64,000 nt of DNA, taken from positions 9,507 through 73,506 of the forward strand of contig JAVJON010000053.1 of the NCBI GenBank assembly GCA_040216765.1. The letters are read 5' to 3'. The stretch is from Marinibaculum sp040216765. Its GTDB lineage: Bacteria; Pseudomonadota; Alphaproteobacteria; Ferrovibrionales; Ferrovibrionaceae. A program made the translations under genes and the position numbers. Positions 16,156 through 25,387 of the stretch are shown here, one piece after another. A model generated the notes under the pieces. It searched no databases. It saw only the letters and a list, made by a program, of their open reading frames with translations, and was not told the DNA's origin. Positions within the stretch are counted from its first letter, which is position 1. Each line of letters starts with the position of its first letter.

Positions 16156-18081
16156 TCAGGTATCGGCCAGACGTTCCAGGCTTCGGGCGGCGGCGGCGAT
16201 CGCGCTGTCCCAGTCGCCGGGCCGGGCCTGCCGGAACGGCGTCACGGTCGGGTACCAGAGGCAGGCGCCGTCCCGTTCCGCCCAGCGCCATTCCGCGACA
16301 TGCGGCAGCAGGACCCAGCAGCGCAGGCCCATCGCGCCCGCCATGTCGGCGGCGGGGCAGTCCACCGTAATGGCCAGGTCGACACTGGCCAGTGCGGCGG
16401 CCAGGTCGACCGGCCCGCGGATATGCTGCCCCAGCGGGGCCAGCAGGTTGGGCTGGGCAAGGCCCTCGATCTCCGCCTGCGCCGCGCCGTATTGCAGGCT
16501 GACGAAGCGGATATGCGGGACCTGCAGCAGCCGCGCCGCCTGCTTCAACGCGATCGCGCGCTCGTCGCCCGGCGCCTCATGGCCATGCGGCCGCCAGATC
16601 AGCCCGACCGTCAGGCGGTTGCGGTCGGCGGCCGCGGCATCCGTGCCAGCGGTGCGCGCGCGCCAGGACCGTTCCGCACGCGGCGGCAGGCTCAGATAGG
16701 GGACCGCCGCCGATGGCGCGTCCAGGCAGCCGGGCAGCAGGCCCGGCAGGGCGCCCAGCCGCTGGATCCTGTCGCAGGGCACGTCGGCCGCGGGCGCCAC
16801 CGGCACGACCGCGTCGATGCCGGGCACGCGCTCGATCAGCGGGGCCATGGCGCGGAAATCCAGGAAGGTGATGCGGCCCACCTGGGCGCGTGCCGCGGCG
16901 GCGAAGCGCAGCATCAGGATGGTCAGGGAATCGTCGGGCTCCGGCGCCAGCACCAGATGCCCGCCCTGCGGCAGATCCGGGCCCAGGGGGGCGCCGTCCC
17001 ATTCCGGCTCCTCGCCCTTCAGCCGCGCATAGGGGGCTTCCGCCGCGATCGCCGGCAGGTCGTACATCGCGGCCAGGTTGACGAAGCCGTCCGCCAGGCG
17101 GCCGCCGGCAAGCTGGATCCGCCCCTTGTGCAGTCGCGCCGGCGTGCTGCCGGGGTCGAGCGCAAGCGCCCGGTCGAGCGCGGCATCGGCCTGCTCCACC
17201 CGCCCCTGCAGGTGCAGCAACGCCGCCATGTTGGCCCAGATCGCGGGGTCCTGGGGCTTCAGTTCGGAGGCGCGGTGCAGATGGGCGATGGCCGCCAGCG
17301 GGCGGTCGTCGTCCACCGCGATCTGCGCCAGCAGCAGTTCGGCGGGCACGAAATCGGCATTCACATTGCGCAGCTTCTCCAGCACCTTGCGGGCATCCGC
17401 CCGCCGGCCCAGGGCGAGCAGGCTCTGGGCGAAGTTCTGATGGCTTTCCATCAGGTGCGGCGCCAGGATCAAGGCATGCTCGGCCGCCTCGCGCGCGGCC
17501 TCATGGTCGCCGGCCATGGCGCGCAGCGCATAGATGTTGGTCCAGGCCCCGTGCAGCCTGGGGTCGGCGTCGAGCGCCCGGCGCAGATGCGCCTCCGCCC
17601 TGGCCGCGCCGCCGGTGGGGTTCAGCACCATGTGCAGCATCCCCATGTTCAGGTGCGCCGCCGCCGGCGCGCCCGCGGCGGCGGCCTCGAAACTCGCAAA
17701 GGCCTCGTCGTGGCGGCCCAGGCCCATCAGGGCGGAGCCCCGGCTCAGGAGATGGCCGGCATGGCCCGGCGCTTCCTCCAGCATCGCGTCGTAGCACCGC
17801 AGCGCGCCGTCGAAATCCTTCATCAGCAGGTAGAGCGCGCCGCGGTTGGCGCGCATGTCGGAATCCTCCGGATGGGCCTCGATGCCGATGCGCAGCAGGT
17901 CGGCGGCCTCGCCGGTGCGGCCCAGATGCATCATCACCGAGGCCATGCCGCTGATCGCGCCGGGATGGGTCGGGTCCGCCTCCAGCACCTGGCCGAACAG
18001 GAAGGCGGCAAGGTCGGCCCGCCCGCCGTCGAGATGCTCCTTGCCGGCCGCAATGGCTGCGGAAAAATTCGTGATCGCCAT
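16156..18081 (-). CDS. TPR protein with glycosyltransferase-like C-terminal domain, copy 2
   Basis: A 641-residue paralogue of the genes at 3946 and 27334. N-terminal TPR units (MAITNFSAAIAAGKEHLDGG, then repeats to about 370) are followed by the GT-like part: TVGLIWRPHGHEAPGDERAI, DLAITVDCPAADMAGAMGLR, WRWAERDG, WYPTVTPFRQARPGDWDSAI. As in the other copies, the motif that normally reads AHLAGA has Asp instead of His. The start was set by alignment with the other copies; a longer open frame upstream is not needed. It lies between cassettes 1 and 2 and is divergent from vgrG copy 2 across 243 bases that contain a GCCAC/GTGGC hairpin (18191-18206). Confidence 0.75.
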   Translation of the reverse strand: MAITNFSAAIAAGKEHLDGGRADLAAFLFGQVLEADPTHPGAISGMASVMMHLGRTGEAADLLRIGIEAHPEDSDMRANRGALYLLMKDFDGALRCYDAMLEEAPGHAGHLLSRGSALMGLGRHDEAFASFEAAAAGAPAAAHLNMGMLHMVLNPTGGAARAEAHLRRALDADPRLHGAWTNIYALRAMAGDHEAAREAAEHALILAPHLMESHQNFAQSLLALGRRADARKVLEKLRNVNADFVPAELLLAQIAVDDDRPLAAIAHLHRASELKPQDPAIWANMAALLHLQGRVEQADAALDRALALDPGSTPARLHKGRIQLAGGRLADGFVNLAAMYDLPAIAAEAPYARLKGEEPEWDGAPLGPDLPQGGHLVLAPEPDDSLTILMLRFAAAARAQVGRITFLDFRAMAPLIERVPGIDAVVPVAPAADVPCDRIQRLGALPGLLPGCLDAPSAAVPYLSLPPRAERSWRARTAGTDAAAADRNRLTVGLIWRPHGHEAPGDERAIALKQAARLLQVPHIRFVSLQYGAAQAEIEGLAQPNLLAPLGQHIRGPVDLAAALASVDLAITVDCPAADMAGAMGLRCWVLLPHVAEWRWAERDGACLWYPTVTPFRQARPGDWDSAIAAAARSLERLADT

Positions 18082-18324
18082 CGAAGGTCGCTCCGGAATC
18101 GACGCCAGCCGCGCCATCGAGGCGCGACCGCGACATAGCATGACAGATGCCACGGAATGCAGCGAAACGGCGGCCGGCAAACCTCTTGTTGCCACAATGT
18201 CGTGGCATCCCTGGTCGCCGGAACGCGGGCCGGCCGGCACAGGTGCATCCGCTTCGCCGGTCCGCTTATCCTGTGTCGCTCGCACCGCGGCCGCCGCACT
18301 ACCGAGAGCCAGGGGGAAGACGCC

Positions 18325-20277
18325 ATGGAAGGTCTGCAACTGACGCTACGGCCCCGCAAGGGCGTTGCCGGCGGCGAACTGGTATTTGCCGGCGACCGCA
18401 TGCATTCGCTGACCTTCGTCGAAGGCTTCTCCGGCCAGCCGATCCGGTTGGATGGCGCCTTCCAGGAGCCGGAGGATTTCGTCGACCAGGCGCGGATGGA
18501 CATCACCAATCCACAGCCCGGGCCGCTGAACCACCTGGCCTGGCCGCATGGCCTGCATGACACGCCGGAGACGCCGCAGCCCTACTACATCTGGGCGCAG
18601 GTCGGCATGGATGCCTACAAGTTCGCGCTGATGATGGGCAACAGCACCACCGCGGACCTGATCGATTCGCCGGCCACCCTGAAGCTGGGCGACCGGCTGG
18701 TCCATGGCGTCGTGCTGTTCTCCGCCTACAAGGACGAAGGTGTCGGCGACCGCCGTACCCTGGAGGTGCTGATCGGTCCCTGGATCTCCCTGATGGGCTA
18801 TTCCCGGCGCCGGCGCATCTGGACCGGCACGTCGGCCGAGATCTTCGACCGGCTGGTCCAGGAATATGCCGACATCTACGGCGGCGCACCGACCACCGGC
18901 GGCGAGGTCACCGAACCGACCCAGCGCGATTTCACCGTGCAGGTCGACGAATCCGACCTCAGCTTCATCATGCGGATCCTCGAGCGCGACAACATCTTCC
19001 TCAACCATTCCCACGATGCGCAGGGCACGCATATCCACCTGTGCCAGCGCAACGACGATGCCAAGCTGGAGGTCCTGGAGGGCCGGCCCTTCCGCCTGTC
19101 GCACAACCGCGACGACATCGTGGAGCTGATGGACGACATGCTCACCGATGTCGGCATGCGCAGCCGCAAGGTTCCCGACCAGTACCGGATGCGCGACTAC
19201 AATCCGCGGAACGCTGTCGCACGGCTGGCCGCGCAGTATCCGGCGGATGCCGGGGCCCATCCGGTGTTCGACTATCCGGGCGGCTTCCAGAAGCTGACCA
19301 GCGGCGTGGACGTGATGGCGCGACGGCGGATGAACGCCTATGCGCACCAGAAATGGTTCCTGCGGGTCGAGAGCATCTGCCCGGACATCATGCCCGGCGC
19401 CGTGCTCAGCCTGCCGCTGGAGGGGGCGGAGCGGCTGCCCGGCGTCGGGCCGACGGACCGCTTCATGGTCGCGCTGGTGCGGCACGAACTGCGCCGCCGG
19501 CGTCCCGACGGCGCCGCGATCTTCCGCAACGTGTTCGAGGGCCTGCGCATCGACATCGACTACAGCCCGTCGCAGCTGACGCGCCGGGCGCCGGTCTCCG
19601 CGCCGCAGCTGGCCAGCATCGTCGCCGAGGCCGAGGACGAGCTGGTCGATATCGACCGGGAGTTCTTTGCCATGATCGTCTTCAAGTGGGACGATCAGGC
19701 GAACCCCACCCCGGTGCGCGCCCGCATCGCGCAGCCCTGGGCCGGCGGGCGCTGGGGCAGCATGTTCTGGCCGCGCGCAGGCGACGAGGTAATGATCGAC
19801 TTCATCGACGGCGATCCGGACCGGCCCTGCATCGTGGGCTCGCTGTACAACAGCAAGGCGCGCCCCGCCTACCAGCCGGCGGCACAGAGCCAGGACATGC
19901 TGCCGCGGCCGGTGCAGAACCGGCTGATGACCGGTCTGACCGACCGTCACGGCAACGGCATGCTGCTCTACGACAAGCGCGACGACGACCTGGTTCTGCT
20001 CAGCGCCAACCGGCAGCGCGGCGACTTCACCGGCGGCAATTTCGAGGATCTTACCGTCGGCAGCCGCAATATCCGTGTGGGCGGCGACCTGGACCTCAAG
20101 GTGATGGGGAATTTCAACATCACGGTCGGCGGCACCGTCACCATCGAGATGTTCGACGGCGGCTTCATCCGGTCCAACAACGGCATCCACACGACCGTCA
20201 AGGAGGGCAGCGTCGAACAGCCGACCCTGCTGGACAATCCGGGCGATTCCAAGGACCCTGGCAACAAGGAGGGGTGA
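18325..20277 (+). CDS. vgrG: Type VI secretion tip protein VgrG, copy 2
   Basis: A 650-residue VgrG, clearly paralogous to the gene at 6221 along its whole length. The base domain (MEGLQLTLRPRKGVAGGELV, SFIMRILERDNIFLN, QKLTSGVDVMARRRM), OB-fold (TPVRARIAQPWAGGRWGS) and needle repeats (IRVGGDLDLKVMGNFNITVG) are all present. The C-terminal tail diverges into a short charged end (GDSKDPGNKEG) without an effector domain. I chose the ATG at 18325 by alignment with copy 1; a GGGGGAAGA lies upstream. DUF4150 copy 2 follows after 36 bases. Confidence 0.92.
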   Translation: MEGLQLTLRPRKGVAGGELVFAGDRMHSLTFVEGFSGQPIRLDGAFQEPEDFVDQARMDITNPQPGPLNHLAWPHGLHDTPETPQPYYIWAQVGMDAYKFALMMGNSTTADLIDSPATLKLGDRLVHGVVLFSAYKDEGVGDRRTLEVLIGPWISLMGYSRRRRIWTGTSAEIFDRLVQEYADIYGGAPTTGGEVTEPTQRDFTVQVDESDLSFIMRILERDNIFLNHSHDAQGTHIHLCQRNDDAKLEVLEGRPFRLSHNRDDIVELMDDMLTDVGMRSRKVPDQYRMRDYNPRNAVARLAAQYPADAGAHPVFDYPGGFQKLTSGVDVMARRRMNAYAHQKWFLRVESICPDIMPGAVLSLPLEGAERLPGVGPTDRFMVALVRHELRRRRPDGAAIFRNVFEGLRIDIDYSPSQLTRRAPVSAPQLASIVAEAEDELVDIDREFFAMIVFKWDDQANPTPVRARIAQPWAGGRWGSMFWPRAGDEVMIDFIDGDPDRPCIVGSLYNSKARPAYQPAAQSQDMLPRPVQNRLMTGLTDRHGNGMLLYDKRDDDLVLLSANRQRGDFTGGNFEDLTVGSRNIRVGGDLDLKVMGNFNITVGGTVTIEMFDGGFIRSNNGIHTTVKEGSVEQPTLLDNPGDSKDPGNKEG

Positions 20278-20313
20278 CCGGCCTTCGCCCGCCCGCCCCG
20301 ATCGGAGACGGCA

Positions 20314-20718
20314 ATGGTATTCGCCTGCAACAGCCTGCCCGGCCAGCACACGGCCTTTCCCGACACCTGCAACACCTTCGTCGGCACGGCGACCGTGCCG
20401 GTGCCCTATCCGAACATGGCGACCGCGACGACGGCCATGCCGCCCTCGCCGAACGTGGTGATCGCCGTCGCGCCGGCCCATACCATCGCCAGCTCCGAGC
20501 CGGTGACGAACGGCGACCAGGCGGGCGCCTCCGGCGGCGGGGCAGTCGCCGGCGGCGGGATTTCCATGCCCAGCCGCTCGGTGCTGGGCTGCGTCGGACT
20601 CAATGTGAACTTCATGCCGGCGCGCAACAGCATGAAGCCCACGATGCAGAACAACATCAACGCCCCGGGCGTCACCGGCGCGGTGCCCTGCCAGCCGTTC
20701 GTCCTGTTCCTGCGCTGA
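20314..20718 (+). CDS. DUF4150 (PAAR-like) T6SS spike cap, copy 2
   Basis: A 134-residue DUF4150 protein of the same length as copy 1, with MVFACNSLPG, FPDTCNTFVGTATVPVPYPN, a GGGAVAGGG segment and CQPFVLFLR at the end. The middle of the protein (MEPMTNGDQTG in copy 1, SEPVTNGDQAG here) is conserved, whereas the N-terminal dozen residues vary. Its role is to cap the VgrG copy 2 needle. It ends 25 bases from the convergent stop of gene A2. Confidence 0.88.
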   Translation: MVFACNSLPGQHTAFPDTCNTFVGTATVPVPYPNMATATTAMPPSPNVVIAVAPAHTIASSEPVTNGDQAGASGGGAVAGGGISMPSRSVLGCVGLNVNFMPARNSMKPTMQNNINAPGVTGAVPCQPFVLFLR

Positions 20719-20743
20719 ACCGCCGCCGGGGATCGCCGCCCGG

Positions 20744-21493
20744 TCAGGACTGGTTGCCGTTGCCGGACAGGTTGTTCTGGTTGGCGATGGCACTGACGTC
20801 GGCGACGGTGGTGTCGTTGTCGGAGGCGTTGCCGCGCAGCTGGCCGACGGCCACCAGCAGGTCGGTCTTGTTCTTCTTCATCTCGTAGAGCTGGGACTTG
20901 TTCTTGATCCCGCCGGCCTCCCAGTCCTTGCCGGCGGTCTTCTTGAAGGCCATCACCGGGTGCATGGTGACCCCCAGGGACGGCGACAGGGTCAGCTTGA
21001 GATCCATGTTCTGCTGCAGTGCCAGCAGTGCCGCCGAGGCCGCGATCAGGCCCTGGTAGGCACTGATATCTGCCAGGTTGTCCGACGACTTGCCCTCGCC
21101 GGCGAGGGCGCCCACGGCCATCGCGCCGGCGATCGCGCCGCCTATGCCGGCAATGGTCGCCGCGATGATCCGCCCGTCCTTGCCGAACAGGGCCGGCGTC
21201 CATTTCACCTGGATCGCGGCGGGCAGCACGCTCAGCTTCGTCGAGACCTTCAGGCTGAAGCTTGCGGCGGCCTCGAACTCCGCGCTCAGCGGGGTCCAGG
21301 TGAACTTGCTCTCGGACTTCTTTTCCGCCTTGAAGGAGAACGGCCCCATGCTGGCGGAGGCCTTGTCCTTCTTGTTGTCCGTTTTCCATTCGAAGCGGCG
21401 GCCGGTCTCCTTGTCCCGCGCATAGACGCCGTCCGACGGCAGGGTCGCCTTGTCGCTGAAACGGAAAGCCTGGGATCCTGTTACCTTCACCAT
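20744..21493 (-). CDS. Unknown protein A2 of the counter-oriented triplet in T6SS cassette 2
   Basis: A 249-residue paralogue of A1 (8613-9314), recognisable by QAFRFSDK near the N-terminus, MGPFSFKAEKKSESKFTWTP, WTPAL, two hydrophobic stretches (RIIAATIAGIGGAIAGAMAV and SAYQGLIAASAALLALQ) and an Asn/Ser-rich end (NQNNLSGNGNQS). It is far richer in charged residues than A1, with many Lys replacing Ser/Thr/Ala. Similarity to A1 is much weaker than between the two VgrGs or DUF4150s. Family unknown. The hydrophobic pair might insert in a membrane; that is inference. Confidence 0.75.
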   Translation of the reverse strand: MVKVTGSQAFRFSDKATLPSDGVYARDKETGRRFEWKTDNKKDKASASMGPFSFKAEKKSESKFTWTPLSAEFEAAASFSLKVSTKLSVLPAAIQVKWTPALFGKDGRIIAATIAGIGGAIAGAMAVGALAGEGKSSDNLADISAYQGLIAASAALLALQQNMDLKLTLSPSLGVTMHPVMAFKKTAGKDWEAGGIKNKSQLYEMKKNKTDLLVAVGQLRGNASDNDTTVADVSAIANQNNLSGNGNQS

Positions 21494-21521
21494 GGCGCTG
21501 CCATCCGATGCTTTGCGACGG

Positions 21522-22004
21522 TCACTCGGTGGTCGTGACGTTGGCGGTCGTGTTCAGGCTGTTTTCGTTCTTGTTGCCATTGCTCTCGGACTCAACGACC
21601 AGTGCCGAACTGGAGATGAGGTCTTCCTTGTCCTGGGCGCCGTCCTGTTCGGAATCCAGCGCCCGGGCGGAAAGACGGTCCTTGGCCTTGTAGATCAGGG
21701 CGACCGGCGCGATCTCCAGGCTGCTGGACAGGTCCATCTTGAGCGTCTTGCGGGCGCCCTTGATCGACAGCTCGAAGACGGCGGGGCCCTTCACGTCCAG
21801 CGACGCGGTGCCCCAGGAAATGCTCTGCTCGTGGTTGATCTTCGTCGATGCCTGGAAACCCAGGACCTTCATGTTCTTGCTGGTTCCCAGGGTCGCCTCG
21901 AAGGCGATCTTCGGCCCTTCGAAGGTATACCAGTCCTTCGGCTTGTCCTTGGACTCCGCAGGCTTGTCCGTCTTCAAGGCGTCGTTCGTCTTCAACTGGG
22001 CCAC
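21522..22004 (-). CDS. Unknown protein B2 of the counter-oriented triplet in T6SS cassette 2
   Basis: A 160-residue paralogue of B1. The conserved core is WYTFEGPKIAFEATLGTSKN, GFQASTKINHEQSISWGTAS and IKGARKTLKMDLSSSLEIAP. The N-terminal 20 residues are Lys/Asp-rich where B1 is Ser-rich. The C-terminal tail carries Asn, Ser and Thr (NSLNTTANVTTTE). It is highly charged (about 44 K/R/D/E by my count). No signal peptide, membrane segment or catalytic motif is visible. It lies between C2 and A2 with gaps of 25 and 28 bases. Confidence 0.75.
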   Translation of the reverse strand: MAQLKTNDALKTDKPAESKDKPKDWYTFEGPKIAFEATLGTSKNMKVLGFQASTKINHEQSISWGTASLDVKGPAVFELSIKGARKTLKMDLSSSLEIAPVALIYKAKDRLSARALDSEQDGAQDKEDLISSSALVVESESNGNKNENSLNTTANVTTTE

Positions 22005-22029
22005 GGTTCCGCTCCTGTCCGATGCGAGG

Positions 22030-22494
22030 TCAGGAACTGCCGCCGGTCGACACCCGCCCGCCCAGCCGGTTCCGGTTGCCCGAGGTCACCGCCCGGGTCG
22101 CCTTGGCGTTCGTCTTGCTCGCGCTGCGCAGCTTCTTGGCACCGGTGGCATAGAGCTTCGCGCCGGCGGCACTGATGGTCGATGCCACGTTCTCGTGCTT
22201 CACCAGCGCGGTCTGCAGGGTGATCGGGTTGCCATCGATGGTGACCGATTCGCTGCCCGAGCCCGAATAGTCGACCGTGCCGAGGGTGCCCATCCAGACG
22301 GTGCCGGAAATCGACGGCAGCTTGAGGGAGTAGCTGCCGGCCAGGGCGACGCTGAACTTCGTGCCGGCCTCGATCGCCAGGTCCGCGGACATCTTGGCGC
22401 TCACCTCCAGCAGGGTGAGGCTCAGCTTGACGTAGTTCCAGCCCAGCGACGTCTCGTCGAAGCCGCTGGCCTGCCAGCCCTTGTCATCGGCCAT
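22030..22494 (-). CDS. Unknown protein C2 of the counter-oriented triplet in T6SS cassette 2
   Basis: A 154-residue protein, identical in length to C1. Shared positions include SGFxxxSLGWNYVKLSLTLL, GTVWMGTLGTVDY, VTIDGNPITLQTA and the end VSTGGSS after a basic run (ASKTNAKATRAVTSGNRNR). It appears to be the most conserved of the three triplet proteins. Start ATG 22494. It is divergent from the DUF2169 gene copy 2 across 172 bases. Function unknown; it is predicted to be beta-rich with a positively charged C-terminal quarter. Confidence 0.75.
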   Translation of the reverse strand: MADDKGWQASGFDETSLGWNYVKLSLTLLEVSAKMSADLAIEAGTKFSVALAGSYSLKLPSISGTVWMGTLGTVDYSGSGSESVTIDGNPITLQTALVKHENVASTISAAGAKLYATGAKKLRSASKTNAKATRAVTSGNRNRLGGRVSTGGSS

Positions 22495-22666
22495 GTCCAA
22501 CCCTGCCCCGCATCCGGGAATTCCTTCTGCCAGCCCCGCTTCGGCCATATTCTGCCATAGAATGGGCTGCCGAGCGCGGCTGCGCTTCGCAGCGGAACAT
22601 GGCTGCAGAATGCGTTGAAATCGTGGCCGGCAGCGGCCAGTGCGGATCGAGGAGCGGGGAGGGGCG

Positions 22667-25387
22667 ATGCTGATCCGGAAGCCGACCAAGCAGGCAGTGT
22701 CCTACCGGTTCTTCGAGCATCGCAGGAAGCCCTATATCTGTGTCTGCTCGCTGTTCTTCTTCCCCTTCGATTCGCCGCGCGACATCGAGACGGAGCAGGA
22801 GATGTGGCCCTATGCAACGGCCAGGCTGGCGCCCCTGCCGCTGGAGGAATCGCTGCCCAAGGGCGCGGCCGAGGTGCTCGCGATCGGCGCCTGCCATGCG
22901 CCGGCCGGCAAGCCGGTGCGCGAGGCGATGGCCGGCTTCAGCCTTGGCAGGATCGCCAAGCAGTTGAAGGTCACCGGCCCGCGCATCTGGCGCCAGCGCT
23001 GGGACAATCTCTACCAGGCCAGCGCGGCGGAGCCGTTCGAGGCGATCCCGCTGGGCTGGCAGAGCGCCTTCGGCGGCAAGGGGTTCGAGGCCAACCCGCT
23101 GGGCCGCGGCTTCGTGCCGGAGGACGCGTCCGCGGATGGCTGCGCCCTGCCGCTGGTGGAATATCCCGGCGATCCGGCGGCCGATCCCGACAGCCGGCCG
23201 CGGCCGGCGTCGTTCGGGCCGATCGCCGCCGACTGGCCGCAGCGCCGCAAGCGCTATGGCAACTACGATGCGGCCTACCTGGACAGCGGGCAGTTCCCGG
23301 GGCTGGCCGCCGATACCGACTTCAAGGCGTTCAACCTCGCGCCCGCGGACCAGTGGCAGAAGGGTTGGTTCGCCGGCGACGAGAGCTTCGCCATCGACAA
23401 CATGCACCCGGCCCGCCCGCGGATCCGCAGCCGGCTGCCGGAGATCCGCGCGCGCAGTTTCCTGAACCTGACGGACGGCAAGGGCGGGCACCGTCTGGCG
23501 GAGGTGCCGCAGAACCTGGACACCGTCTGGCTGTTCCCGGGCGACCTGCGCGGCATCGTGGTGTATCGCGGCGCGATGGCGCTGGCCTCGCCGATGGGCG
23601 ACGAGATCGCGCATATGCTGTTCGCCTACGAGCGGCTGGGCAGCCCGAAGCGCAGCCTGGAGCATTACGCCGCCGAACTGGACCTGCGGGTGAACCCGGA
23701 GGCCAGCGCCACGATGCTGACCTACGACCGCGGCCTGAAGCCGGAGGACGAAGGCGACCCGCCGCCGGACCCGCGCCTGGTGGTGCGCATGAAGGACTAC
23801 CGGCGGGACCCCATGCCGGCGCTGGCCGGCCTGCTTGCCGCGCAGGACAGCCTGCTGGCCGGGATGCCGGAGGCCGTGCGTGCCGGCCTGTCCGCAGCGC
23901 AGGACCAGGCCGCGGCACAGCTTGCCGTCCCGGCAGAGGTCGCCGCCCTGGACGATATCGTGCTGGATTTCAACCGGCCCGAGATGATCGACCGCGAGGC
24001 GATCATGCAGAAGATCGATGCCGCCTCCGGCGCGCTGAAGGCGCAGGCCGAGGGCCAGATCGCGGAACATGTGCAGACCCGCGATGCCCTGGTGGCGGAA
24101 CTGCGCGAGCGGTCCGCGGCCGAAGGCTATGACTACGACGCCTTCGAGAAGGAGCTGACGGAGAAGGCCAGGCGCCCGGCCTCGGAGATCTGGGCCGAGA
24201 ACAAGGAGAAGTATTTCGCGGCCAACAAGCCGTTCGAGCAGGAGAGCGACGAATATCGCCAGCTGTTCGCCGACCTGCGCAAGGAGGCTGACAAGGTCGA
24301 TGCCCAGATGACGGAGCTGGATGCCGACCAGCGCGAGGCGGAACGGGCGATCGGCCACTACCTGCCGTTGCCGGCCGCACCCTCGCCGGAGAAGGCCGCT
24401 TTCGCCCGGGCTGCGCTGGAGGAGGCCATGGCGCGCGGCGAAGTGCCGTCCGGCAGCCTGGCGGGTGTCGACCTGGCCGGCATGGACTTTGCCGGCAAGA
24501 CCCTGGAGGAGGTCGATTTCCGCGGCGCCAACCTGCGCGGCGCCGATTTCCGCAAGGCCAGGCTGGCGCGGTCGAGCTTCGCGCAGGCCGATATCGCGCG
24601 GGCGGATTTCACCGGCGCCGACCTGACCCAGGCGAACCTGGGCAGGACCTCGGCCGCCGGGGCGGTATTCGCCAGCGCCGACCTGACCCAGGCGAACTGC
24701 GCGGAGATGGCCGGGGCGAAGGCGGTCTTTGCCGGGGCGGTCCTGAAGGATACCGGCTTTGCCAAGGCCGGCCTGCCGGGGGCGGATTTCACCGCCGCGC
24801 GCCTGCAGGACATGGTGTTCGAGGATGGCGACCTGACCGGTGCCTCGTTCCGAGGCGCGGCGCTGCAGCAGGTGATCTTTTCGGCAACCCCATTGCCACG
24901 TGCGGATTTCGCCGGTGCGAAGCTGAAGACCGTGCTGGTCCAGAACGGCAGCCTGGAGGAGGCCTGTTTCGAGGGCGCGTCATTGGATCAGTTCGGCGTG
25001 CAGGGCGAGGGGGCGACCCTCAGGAAGGCCCGGCTGGCCGGTGCGACGATCGCGACATGCTCGCTGCGCACCGCCGATCTGTCCGGCGCCGATTTCAGCG
25101 CGGTGCTGGCGGACGGGGTGGATTTCTCGGAGACCCGGATGGACGGCACCCGGTTCGACGATGCGGTCGCCCGCGGCGCGATCTTCACCAAGGCGCGGAT
25201 CGCCAGGTCCAGTTTCGCGCGCGGCAATTTCCGCGATGCGATCTGGGTGGAGGCGCAGGTCAGCCGGACCGATTTTGCCGGCGCTATCCTGTATGGCGGC
25301 AATTTCCTGCACGCGACCCTGACGGAAAGCAGCCTCAAGGGCGCCAATCTCGCCACCTCCAGCCTCGCGGGGTTCGACAAGGCATGA
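22667..25387 (+). CDS. DUF2169 domain protein with C-terminal pentapeptide repeats, copy 2
   Basis: A 906-residue paralogue of the gene at 10551. The DUF2169 part begins MLIRKPTKQAVSYRFFEHRR and includes QLKVTGPRIWRQRWDNLYQ and FNLAPADQWQKGWFAGDE. The central helical region (about 350-590) is the least similar part. Pentapeptide repeats run from LAGVDLAGMDFAGKTLEEVD to the end (LTESSLKGANLATSSLAGFD). Probable role: adaptor or cargo for VgrG copy 2. The start ATG 22667 has GGGGAGGGG 4 to 12 bases upstream. Its TGA overlaps the ATG of the next gene (ATGA), so the two are translationally coupled. Confidence 0.85.
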   Translation: MLIRKPTKQAVSYRFFEHRRKPYICVCSLFFFPFDSPRDIETEQEMWPYATARLAPLPLEESLPKGAAEVLAIGACHAPAGKPVREAMAGFSLGRIAKQLKVTGPRIWRQRWDNLYQASAAEPFEAIPLGWQSAFGGKGFEANPLGRGFVPEDASADGCALPLVEYPGDPAADPDSRPRPASFGPIAADWPQRRKRYGNYDAAYLDSGQFPGLAADTDFKAFNLAPADQWQKGWFAGDESFAIDNMHPARPRIRSRLPEIRARSFLNLTDGKGGHRLAEVPQNLDTVWLFPGDLRGIVVYRGAMALASPMGDEIAHMLFAYERLGSPKRSLEHYAAELDLRVNPEASATMLTYDRGLKPEDEGDPPPDPRLVVRMKDYRRDPMPALAGLLAAQDSLLAGMPEAVRAGLSAAQDQAAAQLAVPAEVAALDDIVLDFNRPEMIDREAIMQKIDAASGALKAQAEGQIAEHVQTRDALVAELRERSAAEGYDYDAFEKELTEKARRPASEIWAENKEKYFAANKPFEQESDEYRQLFADLRKEADKVDAQMTELDADQREAERAIGHYLPLPAAPSPEKAAFARAALEEAMARGEVPSGSLAGVDLAGMDFAGKTLEEVDFRGANLRGADFRKARLARSSFAQADIARADFTGADLTQANLGRTSAAGAVFASADLTQANCAEMAGAKAVFAGAVLKDTGFAKAGLPGADFTAARLQDMVFEDGDLTGASFRGAALQQVIFSATPLPRADFAGAKLKTVLVQNGSLEEACFEGASLDQFGVQGEGATLRKARLAGATIATCSLRTADLSGADFSAVLADGVDFSETRMDGTRFDDAVARGAIFTKARIARSSFARGNFRDAIWVEAQVSRTDFAGAILYGGNFLHATLTESSLKGANLATSSLAGFDKA

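Noticed and set aside
18346..20793. Minus-strand 815-codon frame opposite vgrG copy 2
   Set aside because: Antisense shadow with composition typical of reverse-strand high-GC frames and no domain.
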